From Ailurus styani (Eukaryota; Chordata; Mammalia; Carnivora; Ailuridae), in assembly GCA_002007465.1 (NCBI GenBank), contig LNAC01000758.1, forward strand, positions 312,096 to 376,095: a stretch of 64,000 nucleotides of DNA, given 5' to 3'. The notes beneath the pieces were generated by a model. It had not been told where the DNA came from. It saw only the letters and a program-made list of their open reading frames with translations, and made no database searches. The position numbers and the translations under genes are program-made. Positions 24,853 through 37,045 of this stretch are shown here, one piece after another. Every line of letters starts with the position of its first letter. Position 1 is the stretch's first letter.

Positions 24853-26419
24853 AACTTTATTATTTTATTGCTAGCAAGCTAGCTGTTTTGATTTTCTCTA
24901 ATTTGAAAAGGACCATTTCAAAAATAATCTCTAAGATGCTCTTTCCCCAAAACTGATTATAACAAAGTATTGATGTTGACTTTGTAAACTCTATTTATTA
25001 AGGAGTACTATATGAATTCTATCCAGAGAAAAATAATAGATTTCAAAATTTATTATGTACTGTTTGTAAAAGAATAAATTCAATTATTACAGAAGAAAAT
25101 TAGGTACAAAGCAGAAAAGATTCATTTGAGTATGTTTCTAATAAAATTATAAATGCTTACATTATTAACTTCAAAGTGTAGATTAAGGCTACTAGATGGC
25201 CCTGACTTGTAAATCAATATCAATTAAAAATAATCATGATCAGACAACTAAACCAAAGTCTGTATTGCTGAAAAAGGGTTTGCCCTAGTGACAGATCATT
25301 GCGACAACCTCTCACGCCATTGGGTGATGTTTACCATATGTCCCATGATTGATAGTCAGATTTAATGAGTTCTTACAAGCAATTAAATAATCAAGAGTTC
25401 CTGCTGTTACATGGCATAGCTTGATAGAACAGTGACAAATGAGAGAATATCTACAACCTAATCAAAGGGACATATTTCCTTGGGAACAAAATAATATTAT
25501 CCACCAGTGCAATCAAAGGACAAAAGAACATAGAAAGGACACAAACAGAATGAGATAAATTATGTCCTCTTTTCATTATTCTGACTGCACAGTTTCCATT
25601 TATTGAGCCCTATTAAATCAGTAAGAAAATTAGCCTTGTTAAATATGTTTGACTTATTATAGATGGTTAGTTGGTGCATATATAGGTAAGGATATATACA
25701 TATTATACATATATCCCCTTAACCCTTTAAAAGAAGCTATTGGTAAAAGTTACTAGCAGTAAAATGTATCACTCTCGAATTCTCTTAAGAAAAATATACC
25801 AAGAATAAAGACTAATAGGCAAGCCAAGAAGTGCAAGGCTGCCTTAGGAGGTTTTCCTCCAGTCTTCAATGTTAAATGTTACTCTACTGGACCCCCTCGG
25901 TGTTCAACCCAGGTAAATGTAACACACTTTTGTTTTTGCCAGTTCACCTAGAGGTGTAAAGTTACGATAAAATGATCTATTGCCTTTGAGGATTCTCTTC
26001 CTTAGTATCATTTTCTCCACAGAAATTTCCCATAAATTTCAAATAAAATGTCTCTCATCTATGGAGTACTTCATGATATGATTGTTTTTCTTTCCCGTAT
26101 TGTTAGGAAAGTACAGGGTTCCTATTCTATTACATTTTGATGAACTAAAAATTTTTATGTCAGTTCATGACATACCAAGTGATCTATTTTTCTACTCCTG
26201 CTTACTCTCCTAAAATTTAAGTAAATAAGTAAAATAATAACAAACGATTGTTATAAACTCTGTGCTGTTATAGTATATTTGCTTATTTTGTGTAAAAAAA
26301 TCCATTTTTGGCACATTGAAATGCAGCTTTTAATAGCTGTCGAGTCAAGTCTTAAACAAGTAAGGGACAGAGAGAATTTGAATCCTTGTGTTTTCAAAGT
26401 AGCTCTGTAGTAAAGACAA
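24853..26419. other. Unique AT-rich stretch, no gene seen
   Basis: No repeat recognised. A weak exon-like arrangement near 25848-25912 (AG before, GTAAAT after) lacks a convincing polypyrimidine tract. Confidence 0.5.
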
Positions 26420-26580
26420 ATGTTTCAGAATCAGATATGCCTGAGGATGACTCTGACTTTGTCACTTACTAGCTGTCTGACTTTAGACAATTTATTTATA
26501 TTCTATAAACCTCAGTTTCTTTAGCCAAAAAAGGGGGAGCATAATGTGAGATAATTCATATAGCATGTTACACTGATGAA
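26420..26580 (+). mobile_element. MIR (forward)
   Basis: 'gactctgactttgtcactta', 'ctagctgtctgactttagac' and 'aaacctcagtttctttagcc' match the MIR central core in order. Confidence 0.8.
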
Positions 26581-26584
26581 ATTA

Positions 26585-27665
26585 TTTCATCAGTAAATAC
26601 TATTTATTCAAACGTAGATTGGCCATTTAATATGGATCAGGATATATTCAGCGCAAGTCTAGCCCTTAAGAAATTCACAATTTAAAGGAGGGTAATACTT
26701 AAGTACATAGTATATTAGAATACAGTTTGCCTGCCTGTGGTGTTTGTAAGAAAAGGCATGGTGCAACCTGAGCAAACAAGAAGCATGGCACGTCTGGGCT
26801 GGGGTAGGACTGTTAAGGTAGAACCTCCTAGAAAAGCGGAATTTTAGTCAGATGAAGAGTGAACTTAATGCTGGCTCGTGAACCAGAATATAAATCAGTG
26901 TGTTAAACTCAGGGAATATGACTCTGTTTGATGGCAGCTCAGGAAAACTCTGGGAATAGTGAGTGCTTAAGCTGAAGAAGTTAAGCAAAAAGCATATCAT
27001 GTAAGATAGGCCAAGATGTTTGTCCTTCATCCTGAAAACTATAAAGAAAAACTGAGGAAAGTTAAGCAGTAGGGTAAGAAGGAACCCCAAAAGGGAACTA
27101 TCCCATTAAAATCTGGGGGCAGCAATCCCAACTAGAGATGATGATAACAGTAGTAAGGATAGAGAGGGCTAGACAAATTCAAGACCTAAAAAAAAAAATT
27201 ATTCCTACTATGTGAAGATTGCATGGGGAAAGTGGAGGCTGATGGTATGTTAAGAATTATAGGAGAAACAAATTCTGGGAATGGAGGTATTTGTTCAACC
27301 TTGACCATTCTGAAATTCCTATGAAACGTCCAGGTAGGGATTGGAAGCATGCCACCAGTTATCTGATAGGGTCTGCAGCTCAGTAGAGAAATTGAGGCAG
27401 GAGAGGCATTTCGAGGCCCTGAATGGATGTCAGTTAAAGGTATGAGTAGACGGGATTAACAAGGGAAAGTAGAATTGAGAAGATGGCCAACGATAGAACT
27501 CCAGACAGTATTTAAGTGTTAGGTAAAGGAAAAGGTACCCACATAAAAGGTTAATAAGGAGTTACCAAGAAATAAGAGGAAAGTCAGGAGAGATCCATTT
27601 CCAAGAAGTTAGGGCAACAATGAATCAAAAAAAAAAATGTTCAACGCTGTCATAAAATAGCAGAA
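26585..27665 (+). mobile_element. Probable long, very old interspersed repeat, family unassigned
   Basis: Purine-rich, gappy resemblance to a common mammalian repeat. Examples are 'taagaaattcacaatttaaa', 'acgtccaggtagggattgga', 'ctgcagctcagtagagaaat' and 'atgttcaacgctgtcataaa', in the expected order. I cannot name the family. Alternatively it is unique purine-rich DNA. Confidence 0.35.
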
Positions 27666-28649
27666 GAAACAAGGAAGATAATGTTGTACAATGAGTATTA
27701 TACCTTTGGTTATGACCACATTAGATTGTTTTGCTCTCTCGTTTCTTGAGCATTTGGCCGTTGTACTTGTCCTGGCCACTGGGAGTAACCTGTTTCTGTC
27801 TGACCTTTGATGGACCCCTTTGTGGGCATAAAGGTAGGGTTTTCCCTCTTGATAATGAGGCATGGAATGCCAAAACCTCTGGTACTCACATGTGCAGTAT
27901 TAGGAAGTCCAAGGGAACTTAATGCCCTGTGGGGCTCACCTTTGACCAGTGGGAGACTATATTACTTTCTTCTTTTTTTAACGAACTGCCCTAAAAAGCA
28001 GTCATTTAAAAGCCTCTCATGAGGCAGTCCCAGGAGAATGAGCAATTTGTACTTTATATCCAAGTGCTGGACAGGGAAAAAAAAAAATCACATCCTCTTC
28101 TTGGCTCTCTGTCCTTCTCTACCACACGTCTTTTGCCCCTGTATTCCTGCTTCTGGGGCTGAATTTTGTAGTGCACAAGTAGTTCTTCATCCTTCGCTTC
28201 AGGCTCTGTATTTTGGGGAAATCATGCTAAGACAGATAGTACTGCTGGAATCAGAAACATCTATTGTAAGTGCAGGAATTCCATGAGATTTAATACTGAC
28301 ATGAAAATAATTTCTATTTTTCCTTGTTATTAACATAGCATCAAGAATCCTGTAGCTAAAAACAGAAATTGATGAATAGATGGCCATGAAACAGACAATA
28401 GAAGCTGCATTTAGAAAAAAATTATAAAAATACTAGAGTAAGTTGAAAAGCCAGAAAAAAATACTTAGCCAAAAGAGAATTCAAGTCACATTTCAAGGGA
28501 ATTTGAAGTAAATATTCAGGAATTTTAACCTGCTAAAGGAGGCAGAGGAAAATGAATACTAGGGGATGTGGGAATGGTAAGCCTAAATTTTCCTCAAGAA
28601 TTAAAGATAGTTAGCTTAAACCAAGTGACTTCACTGTCTAGCTTTCTAC
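27666..28649. other. No feature recognised
   Basis: Overlapping short frames at 27609-27922 and 28038-28286 have no family resemblance. Composition is somewhat less AT-rich than average around 27.73-28.0 kb. Confidence 0.45.
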
Positions 28650-28837
28650 ATGCTTCTCAAAGTGTGGTGGCGAAATGAGCAGTATCAGCATCACCTGGGA
28701 ATCTGACAGAAAAGCAAATTCCTAGATCCCACCCCAGATGTACTGAATAACAAATTCTGAGGGTATATCCCAGAAATCTGTATTTTAGCAAGCCCTCCCC
28801 GGATTCTGATGCATGCTGAAGATTGAGAACCATCGCT
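28650..28837 (-). mobile_element. MER20-like hAT-Charlie DNA transposon fossil
   Basis: Starts 'tgcttctcaaagtgtggtgg' and ends 'gattgagaaccatcgc', the degenerate inverted ends of a MER20-type non-autonomous element. The interior has 'cagcatcacctgggaatctg', 'cctagatcccaccccagatg' and 'gcaagccctccccggattct'. It has no coding capacity and moved long ago by an hAT transposase in trans. Confidence 0.75.
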
Positions 28838-29759
28838 ATAAATAAGCATAGTCTGTTTCATTGGGGGTAAAGAGTAACTCGGAAAATGGAAAAAATATTT
28901 CCTGTCTCTGAATTCCCAGAGACTTTATATATTTTTTTTCTTGACATTTTGAAAACAAGGACAACTTGCTGGAAAAAATTGATAAAATAGTCATATGCCT
29001 GACTAGCTATTGTGAACGTTAACCTCTCAGCTCCCAAAAGGAACGAGAGCAATGAAGGCATCCCTTACCATGGCCACCTGGCAGAGTATACGATGAGCAA
29101 AAATCACAGAAAGCTTTTTTAGAAACTGGCAATCTAGTTTCTGTAAGGAAAAACATGCCTATGTAATATTGGAAAATTGTTCAATTGATGAAGAGTGAGG
29201 AGTAGTTGCAATTTTAGTTGCATTTTAAAATGCCTTAGACAAGGTTCTACACTAAAGGCTATTGATCAAATTGAGTCAATAAGGGGTTGAGGGGGATGTT
29301 TGGTTATAGGTAGGAAACAAACATTAAAACCATCAACTCTCCATTAGGTATATGTGGGTTTTCTAGTTTGCTGGTCATCTATATTGAAGTATCCATTCTG
29401 AACTCCTTCTTCCAGTCTTAATTGATGGATCCCCAAGGAATTAAAATAGGTATCAATACTCACTAAACCAAAGGTTTTTAAACCTTTTAAGCAGGGGGGA
29501 CAAACTTCCATCTCCCTGAATTTTTCTCAAAATGAAAATTTACCCAGAATTGTTCTATATAAAAATTAAGTATAGAATTGTTCTGGTCTGCCTTTAATGA
29601 CCAACAAGGTCTCTTCTCAGTAGTGGTTTTTAAGATTAGCATGATGAGAAAACATGCCATGCACACGCTAAGTTTAATTCTGGGCAGCCTGCGAGCTAGC
29701 ATGTAAGCAGACTTAATTTTTTTTCCTTCGCATTTTTTAAAAATCTGCATTACATCCTT
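28838..29759. other. No feature recognised
   Basis: Plain sequence. 29472-29700 begins 'ggtttttaaaccttttaagc', which might be an old DNA-transposon remnant, but I cannot support it. Confidence 0.45.
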
Positions 29760-30300
29760 TTTTTTGAGATTCAGTGTGTTCCCTGTCAGGCATTTCTACT
29801 TCATGGCTCTGACCCGCAAGCTCCTGTTGAAAACTGAACCTGGCGCAATCAGGCAGAACAGCTGCTCCCTGGGCACCTGGTGTGCAGTGTGGTAGGAGAG
29901 GCCCAGCGCAGAGGACCTTCCTGCTTGTACGCTCAAAGTGGGGCAGATCTAGTGAGCTTTCTTCTCGCCTGATTTATCTCGAGACAGTCACTCTGTGTCC
30001 TTGGACCCCCTCAAGGTGCAGATCAGGGACAGGATTCCCAAATTAGGCCGATTTTTTTCCTATTTCATAATGGTCGAGTGGGTAGATTGTGAACAGCCAT
30101 TGACAAGGGGGAGAAACAGCCGAGCCAAAGCAAAATGAACAGCGGATCAGTGTCACTGGGCAGCCCAGTTCCTCCCTCTCCTCCCTGGCCACTCCACATC
30201 CACTCCACTGTCTTCCAGGTCCTGGGCTAGATGAGCTGGGGCAACTGCAGCCGCCTCACAGAGAGTCAGACCTGTCAGGCTTCAAGTGAGTCCTCATGAT
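29760..30300. promoter_or_regulatory. G+C-richer non-repetitive patch, candidate exon or regulatory element
   Basis: In an AT-rich window this patch stands out for base composition and for containing no recognisable repeat. It has scattered CpGs ('gacccgcaag', 'ctggcgcaat', 'cccagcgcag', 'cagccgcctc') but no CpG-island density. The right end carries splice-like signals (see 30219). It could be an exon with flanks, an enhancer, or simply old unique sequence. No promoter element is convincingly placed. Confidence 0.25.
30219..30285 (+). other. Candidate 67-nt exon, unverified
   Basis: A pyrimidine-rich stretch (about 30168-30216) leads to TCTTCCAG at 30211-30218, and GTGAGT follows at 30286-30291. 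The 67 bases between have stops in two frames. The third is open and reads PGLDELGQLQPPHRESDL and a few more residues. The whole stop-to-stop frame runs about 30104-30286, with a stop just past the donor. Phases would be 1 at the start and 2 at the end. I do not recognise the protein. A non-coding exon or chance is at least as likely. Confidence 0.2.
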
Positions 30301-33300
30301 ACTCACAAGCAGCTTTTCTTTGAATAATCTTATAAACATATTAAAACTTGGATATTACCAATATGCAAACATCATAGAGATCATCCTTGCATAATTCAAA
30401 TAATCAGTTATGACATAAAACAAACATTCCCAACATTTTCTGGTCTGTGTTGGATAAATAGCCATTAATCCTGTACTGTGTGCTGAATCATAAAATGTAG
30501 GGTTATGAAGAAGACAGTTTTCATATCATATGTGACACTTTTTCATGTAACTTAGTGAAATATTCAACCACATTAGACCTCTTAGACTACTAGAGTTAAT
30601 AGGGAGTATAAGTTTGCTTTAATGAATTACCTACTTTCTCAAATTACTCTGAAGCCATCTTAACTTACCAGGGCATGAAAATACAGGACGAGGTATGTGA
30701 TTACAGGTTAAACATATGTGTCTGAATACAAATCTAGGAGTTGTAGATGATGCAACTCAAAAGAAGAAATTAAAACTATAAAATAACTGAATATAGAGTA
30801 TATGAAAGAATAGGGAGAGGAGCAGAATAAATTGTATATTCTTCTAAGGACATTTTCCATGTAGATTTAGAGAAAAGTAGTTAATGTATAAGGGGCAGTA
30901 CAGAGATCAGCAGCTGGCTCTAAAATATTATTGTCCGTATACAAGATAAATGAAAGGTAAAAATACTAAAGTTCAGTAGCATTAAAATCTTTGAATCTCT
31001 CAGAATCAATAAGTTCACAAAAATTACACACCTCATTAAATTCTACACAGATTGCAAAGCTAGCTATAATGTAGAAACAGGCAGACAGTCTGTCTCAATA
31101 TTATTACAGGAAGGGTTGGTTAAATTAATAGCTTCTCATTGATTAAAAAATCTTGCATTTTACATGTTCTTAAGTTGGTTCCCACCATTACCTTTCAATA
31201 ACAGAATGAGTCTTTGGAGATATGTGGTTATATTGAGCTACTGAAATATAAAGGTAGGCAAAAGATGTTTACAATATCCTATCATTGTTTCCTGTTATAA
31301 AATGCTATCTACCTGAAAATATAAGATGTTTGCTTCCATATACTCTTAGTGATTTTTCCTGCTTAAAATCTCCTGCTAAAAATGTAATTAGCCTGTAATG
31401 ATAACTAAGCATAAAATATTATTACTCCATCATAATATTCCTAAGTAAGACATCATTTCGTCAGGTAATATACTATCTGACATTGCATGTGCTAAAGCCA
31501 CTGGGACCTTGTCCATTTGTAATCATTGTACATTAGGAAATGCTTTCCTACCAGACTCCAAGTCAACTGCATTTTTTATATAATCATTCAACTCATTTCC
31601 ATTTTTGCTCAAAAGAAAACTTAACGAAACATAGTAGTTCTAGGACTTAGATTTTATTATGAACGTGAATTCATCTTAATGTATTGACTTCTATCCAATA
31701 GAAGACAAATCTTGGTTTTTTTTTAATGCACATAATTCTTTATTCTTAATGCAGTCTGCTTCTTCCCTTGAGGGTTTCAATACATAATTTATCTTGGGTG
31801 TTGTCAAGGATATGGAAAACATATTTATTATGTGCAGTTAAGTTTATTTAAGTTTGAAAGGTTTCTTCAATCAGAATTTACCTGATGATACTGTCGTTAG
31901 TACATTTGGTCTCATTATTTCATCCCTTGCACAGATGTCTTCAATTACATATGTTGCTATCTCAAAATCCATTCGTTGACTCTGAAGCAACATCAAATTA
32001 TATTTATTTGATAGTCTTGTATAATTTTTAAGTACCTTTTAAGGTGTATTATAAATTAATATATTATGTAAACGATATAACTGTCCTATTCATATACTAT
32101 ATAATTATATATTTTATGTGTGTATACATAAACTCTTGAAAAGATTAATTGAAAACAAGCCTCAAACTGAGACACATTTCCAATCACAGTCTATTTCTTA
32201 ATGAAATTTACTTGCAAAAGATATGTATAAGCATAAAGCTATGCAGTGCCACAGTAGATTATATTCCACTATGATAGGAAATATTTAAATGCAGCAAGGT
32301 GAGTAAATACGAAAGATTTAGGTGTTTTGAGGTTAGTTTGCTTATTCTTACATATAATTATGCTATATATTTTAGAAATGTATTTTAGAAACTATTGAAC
32401 ATTTTAGAAACTATAATTAGATTTTTAGAATAATCTTGTGCACAATTTCTGCACATTTATCCATAATCAAATGTGAAGACACTAAAATTTCACATTTCTT
32501 GATTTTGGGGAAAAAAATCATTGCCAGCTCCTCTTTCTTCTCCACTAAAGAGAAAAATGTTTTATATGACAGAATGATCTACTATCTATGACACTGATGC
32601 TTTACTGAGCTTGTTTATCATCTAATGTGGTGTTACTGCGTTTCATGTTTTGGATTGAATGATGTTTGCCCAAATTGTATAACGTTTGGAGATTACATAA
32701 GAATGGTCATATTGCAACCCATTAACATTTGGGTTGAATAACAATTATCAATTCTAATTGGGGGTTGGTGCATATGTCAAATTCTTAACAACTAAAGGCC
32801 ATTGAGTTCATGGTGATCATGCTTTTTCAAATTATAAATAGCTCTGTGCATACTTGACATTGTTGTTAGAGCAAAAAAAGGAAAAAAAAAATCGTGGCCA
32901 GCCCACACAATGAGGTGAGGATGATTATTTCATCATGAAATTGAAGCCTGTTTTGTGTTTGCTTACTTTGTTATATCTAAACCTAATCTTTCAGATGGTG
33001 ATCCTAGTTGTAAAAGTTATTACATGATGACATTCATTGCACTTCAGTGGAAATTCAAAATCATTCCTGAAATCTCAAAATACTGGAAACATTAAAGAGA
33101 TACATTTTGCAGACTTAACATTTATAAACTTACTTCACTTAATAAAGGGTACAATCAGTTGGACATTTTTGTTTGTTGTGTTAAATAATAGACTAGAAAG
33201 TGAACCCGAGGAAAAAAGGCACAATTAAGGAATTTTTCACCTTCCACTGAAGTCACCAGTGTAATCACAGAAAATATCTACAAAAAATAATCTAATGCCA

Positions 33301-33667
33301 AAACCACATATTTATATACAGTTTTTTTTCCTCCTCAAAATACTGAAAATAGTATATGTGGGAAAGCTTTACAAAATAGACTTAACTGACAAATTAATTG
33401 GTGAAAACATCTGAGATAAGTTACCTAATTGTCACCATGCGGAGCAAATTTCTCTTTCTTTGTAGTAAATACTCATTTTCTTGTGCTCTAGTGTTCGAGA
33501 CAACTTGGATGTATTGCTATACAATAAATAATTCCTTTAATTTTCAGTGAAAATTGACAAGGAAATAGTAAATGAGAACAATGCTTGTCAAAGACTCTGC
33601 TGTGCATGTGATTACTGAGGCATTGTAAATATTACTTTGGCATATTATTTTTGTTGGAATAATAAAA
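30301..33667. other. Unique AT-rich stretch, no gene seen
   Basis: About 3.4 kb without recognised repeats or exons. Very AT-rich around 32040-32120. Confidence 0.55.
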
Positions 33668-33900
33668 CTACTGCTATGGATTCAGTACTCACTATGCGTC
33701 AGACACTGACTAAGCACTTCTATTTCATCAGTGTTAACCCCAACAAAAGCACACTATTATGGTGCTCACTGTACACATGGGGCCATTGAGACCCAGAGGT
33801 TATGTAACTTTCCCCCATCATATACCTAGTTAGTAAAAGAACTGTGATTTGAATGCTTTTATTCCAGACCTATGCTATTAACCACTGCCGTGTAGAGAGG
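33668..33900 (-). mobile_element. MIR (reverse)
   Basis: 'acacatggggccattgagac', 'ccagaggttatgtaactttc', 'tatacctagttagtaaaaga', 'gtgatttgaatgctttt' and 'gctattaaccactgccgt' trace the reverse MIR from core to tRNA-related end. Confidence 0.8.
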
Positions 33901-34384
33901 AGACTCTACAAGGATGGTCTGAGGTCTACTAGAGATCTTTTAGTGTCCTGTAAACCTTGTTTTGCTAGTGCTTTATTTGGTTCTTTCAGTTTAATAAGTA
34001 ATAATTCCATAGCCCTTTACTGTCCACTTACTCAGAAGGGCTATCTTCTAACATGCTAAAATAAGTTAAAATTGGACTTATTGATATGCTATATATTCAT
34101 AAATGGACATTAGTGCTGGAGTTAACTGAGAAGTCTGTTTCTGAGTGAGGTTGTCACACAGCTAGGATTTCCAGACTTAGTGAACAAAATATGTTCCTGA
34201 AGTTCAGTCCAGCAACCTTAAATAAGATTACAATGTCCCTTTGTGTGTGTAGATGGAATCCCTGCAATTTTCAGGAAAAATGCATTGTTAGTTTTGTACC
34301 GTGTCATGTTCTGAATTGGTTGCCATTCCAAGTTCTTTCCTTTCATGCTCTTTTAAGGAAGTTTGTGGTAAACAATGAATTTCA
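33901..34384. other. No feature recognised
   Basis: Plain sequence leading into the next L1 relic. Confidence 0.45.
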
Positions 34385-35250
34385 CATATTTACATTTTAC
34401 GATCTGATATGTTTTGACATATGTATATGCCCATGTCAACAACGCAATCCCGTCAGTGAATTCCACTCACAAAAGTTGCTTTCTCATTCCACTTAAGTAA
34501 TGTGGCAGGGGGGACAGTAGGGACACATTTCTGGTACACAGGGTATGAATGACCCGCTTTCTGTCCCTATTGATTAGTTTATATTTTCTAAAATTGTATG
34601 TTAGTGGGACCAAACAATATGTACTTTTTTTGTCTGGTTCTTTTCATGATTTTTATTTCATTTTTATTGATTTTTTTTCATACTTCTTCCTCACAATAGA
34701 CTTTGTTTTCCTTTCTTTAAAAAAAATGGTTACAATTTGAATTTTACCTTGTTGGGTGCTCATATTTTGTATAATACTGTATTCTTCTAAATACCTTGAG
34801 CATTTTTCTGATGGGATTGTTCCTCAGATACATTTTGTCTATTTTTCTGTTTGTTTTGGAGGAACAAGAACAGAATTTAGCCTAATGTTATTTTTCCCTT
34901 ACTGCTGAGACAAGATCTTGCTGAGTGCTAACCTTCCCACCCCAATTGAAAAAAAAAAAAATGGTGGCTTGTTTGGCTGCTATTGGCAACAGGTATTGCC
35001 TTCTCTAATTCTTTTTGGTTGGCCTGTCTTCTAACCTAGAGTAGGTGCCTGTGAGGCATACACTGATCAGTTTTCAGCTAAATACTTGAGAGGACCCTCT
35101 ACAGATCTCTTGAGCTTTAGCTCTGTGGAACTCTTGTCTTTGGTATTCTGTTTTATAAACTCATACTGGTCCATCCAATTCTGAGCTCTATGCGTACAAC
35201 TCAGGAAGACTCATGTTCCTTCCTGGTTCTCCCTGGTGGTTCTGTGACCT
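34385..35250 (-). mobile_element. Old L1M (reverse) with 3' UTR joined to 5' UTR, ORFs missing
   Basis: 34385-34650 reads as a reverse L1M 3' UTR ('tgttttgacatatgtatatgcc', 'gattagtttatattttctaa', 'tactttttttgtctggttct'). From about 34733 it reads as a reverse L1 5' UTR: 'aattttaccttgttgggtgc', 'cttactgctgagacaagatc', 'acttgagaggaccctctaca', 'cttgtctttggtattctgtt'. ORF1 and ORF2 should lie between and are absent. It could be an internally deleted copy or two neighbouring insertions. No coding capacity. Confidence 0.6.
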
Positions 35251-35959
35251 AAAAAAAACCCCAATAATCTGAGCAGGGATCATCACATCTGTTCACATCC
35301 TGCAGGAATAAGTGGTTTTTATTGTGTTAAGTCTAATGACTTTGAGAACCACTCTTTCATATATTTAGTTCAGTTTTTAGTTTTAGGGTGTTTTTTTTTT
35401 CCTTTTGGTTAAAAACCTGAAAAGGCATTTTTGGCAAGAAGGAGGTGATTGGGTCCTGCCCAAGCATTGGAGTGGAGTGCCTGGACAGAAACTGTAGGTG
35501 AGAATGCATGGCTAGGAACATGAAAGCAGGGATTGACTGGAGGGAAGCCTTGTGTGGTGATTCCCTCACATATGCAATAATAATATTGGGGTATGAGGGA
35601 GGGAAAAGAAATAAGATATTGAAGTACATTCCTGGTGAGACTGGGGGAACATAAAGATGAGGAATCAGTAAGCTTTTACCATAAATATCCAAATACTAAG
35701 GACTTCGGGCCTTGTAGGCCATTCGGTCTGTGACATCACACTTATTCTGCTGTTGGGAGTTTGAAAAGAGCTACAGACAATGCACAGTAAATGAGCAGGG
35801 CTGTGTTCTACACATATTTACATATTTAATTATGGATTAAATTATTGAAATTTGAATTTCATATAATTTTTGTATCAAATAATATTTTGAAGTTTTTAAA
35901 ATTTCAAAATGAAAACATATTAAGTTACAGGTTGTGGAACTATAGGGAGAACTGTATGG
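35251..35959. other. Mostly unassigned; old repeat-like patch at 35700-35870
   Basis: 35700-35870 ('gggccttgtaggccattcgg', 'cagacaatgcacagtaaatg') resembles a widespread mammalian repeat I cannot name. The 111-codon reverse frame at 35357-35692 has no family resemblance. Confidence 0.4.
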
Positions 35960-37045
35960 AGTGGGAAATTCCATTTCAAACAGGATAGAGTAAACATACT
36001 TCCTATTTCTCTTTTAGTTGAGGAGAGCAAAAAACCTAAGAAGACTCAGGAAGTTAGAAGGCCAAAGACTGGCTAGGGAACTTAGAACCCAAGGAATGGC
36101 ATGGTGGTTCTCAAGGTTTTCTTTTTGACCATATATATTTTGAACTGGGTGTTTAAGAGGCCGACAATTCAGAAACATTGACAAGGAAAAACAAAAAAGC
36201 CCCAGTAAAGCCTAATCTTTCTAACCAAAGGACCAGAAGTGAGGCAGCTTACCAAGATAAACAATTTTTTTTTAAATACTGTCATACTCAGGCAACACCA
36301 CGGAAAATAAACGTAGGCCCCCCAACCCCATTTCTGCCCCAAAGATAAATGGAAAGCCTCAACTTCATTCCTCAAATGTAGTGAGGGATTCTGCCCATTG
36401 GTGTTGGAGAAGATCAAGTGTAGAGGCAGGACTTTAATCCCTGCCTAGCAGTAACGAGACCTCACCCTTGCCAGTAAAGGCCATGCAAGAAGTAGTGATG
36501 AGATGCCTCCTTACATATAGGATATCAATGGAAGACAAGTGAGGAACCTGAATTTTCACTCTAATCTAGCAGTAATGCATTAGTGGTTTCTTTTTCTCAT
36601 TGTTGTAGTGTCAGAAACATGATGCTGAAAAGGAAGATCCAGAATCACGTAACAGAGTAATAAAAATGTCCCTACAATATAATAAAAAATAAATCATTAT
36701 GCCAAGTACCAGGAAAATGACAACTTGAATGAGAAAAGATAATATACACCAACACCAGGGTGACATTGGTTTTGGAGTTACCTAAGATTTTAAAACAGCC
36801 ATCATAAAAATGCTTTAATGGGAAAGTAAACGTTCTTGAAAAAAAATAAAATTTTAGCAAAAAAAAGTTTTAACAAAGAAATTGGAGGTAGAAGAACTGA
36901 ATAGAAAATTTAGAACTAAAAAAACATAAAAACCAAGAAATTAAAAAAAATGGGTGAAGTAAATAGCAGAATGAAGAAAACGGAGGAAAGAATTGGTGAA
37001 CTTGCAGAAAGAACAATAGAAATTACCCAATTTCAACTGTAAAGA
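35960..37045 (+). mobile_element. Old L1M 5' UTR and start of ORF1 (forward)
   Basis: Follows the old L1ME-type 5' region: 'tttttgaccatatatatttt', 'gccccagtaaagcctaatct', 'atttctgccccaaagataaa', 'agggattctgcccattggtg', 'ggatatcaatggaagacaag' and 'ggtgacattggttttggagt'. The end, 'ggaggaaagaattggtgaac' to 'acaatagaaattacccaatt', is the start of the ORF1 coiled-coil coding region. It is broken by A-rich insertions and stops, and the element ends abruptly at about 37045. Confidence 0.75.

Noticed and set aside
25848..25912. Possible 65-nt exon (AG before, GTAAAT after, two open frames)
   Set aside because: The acceptor context is weak; such pairs occur often by chance in AT-rich DNA.
27609..27863. 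84-codon reverse frame with a basic stretch
   Set aside because: Looked briefly like a retroelement or pseudogene piece, but no family motif could be matched and the C-terminal half is low-complexity.
34191..34496. 101-codon forward frame
   Set aside because: Largely overlaps reverse L1 3' UTR sequence; antisense by-product.
35357..35692. 111-codon reverse frame
   Set aside because: Ordinary composition, adjacent to repeat relics and ending in a low-complexity Lys/Leu/Asn tail; no recognisable domain.
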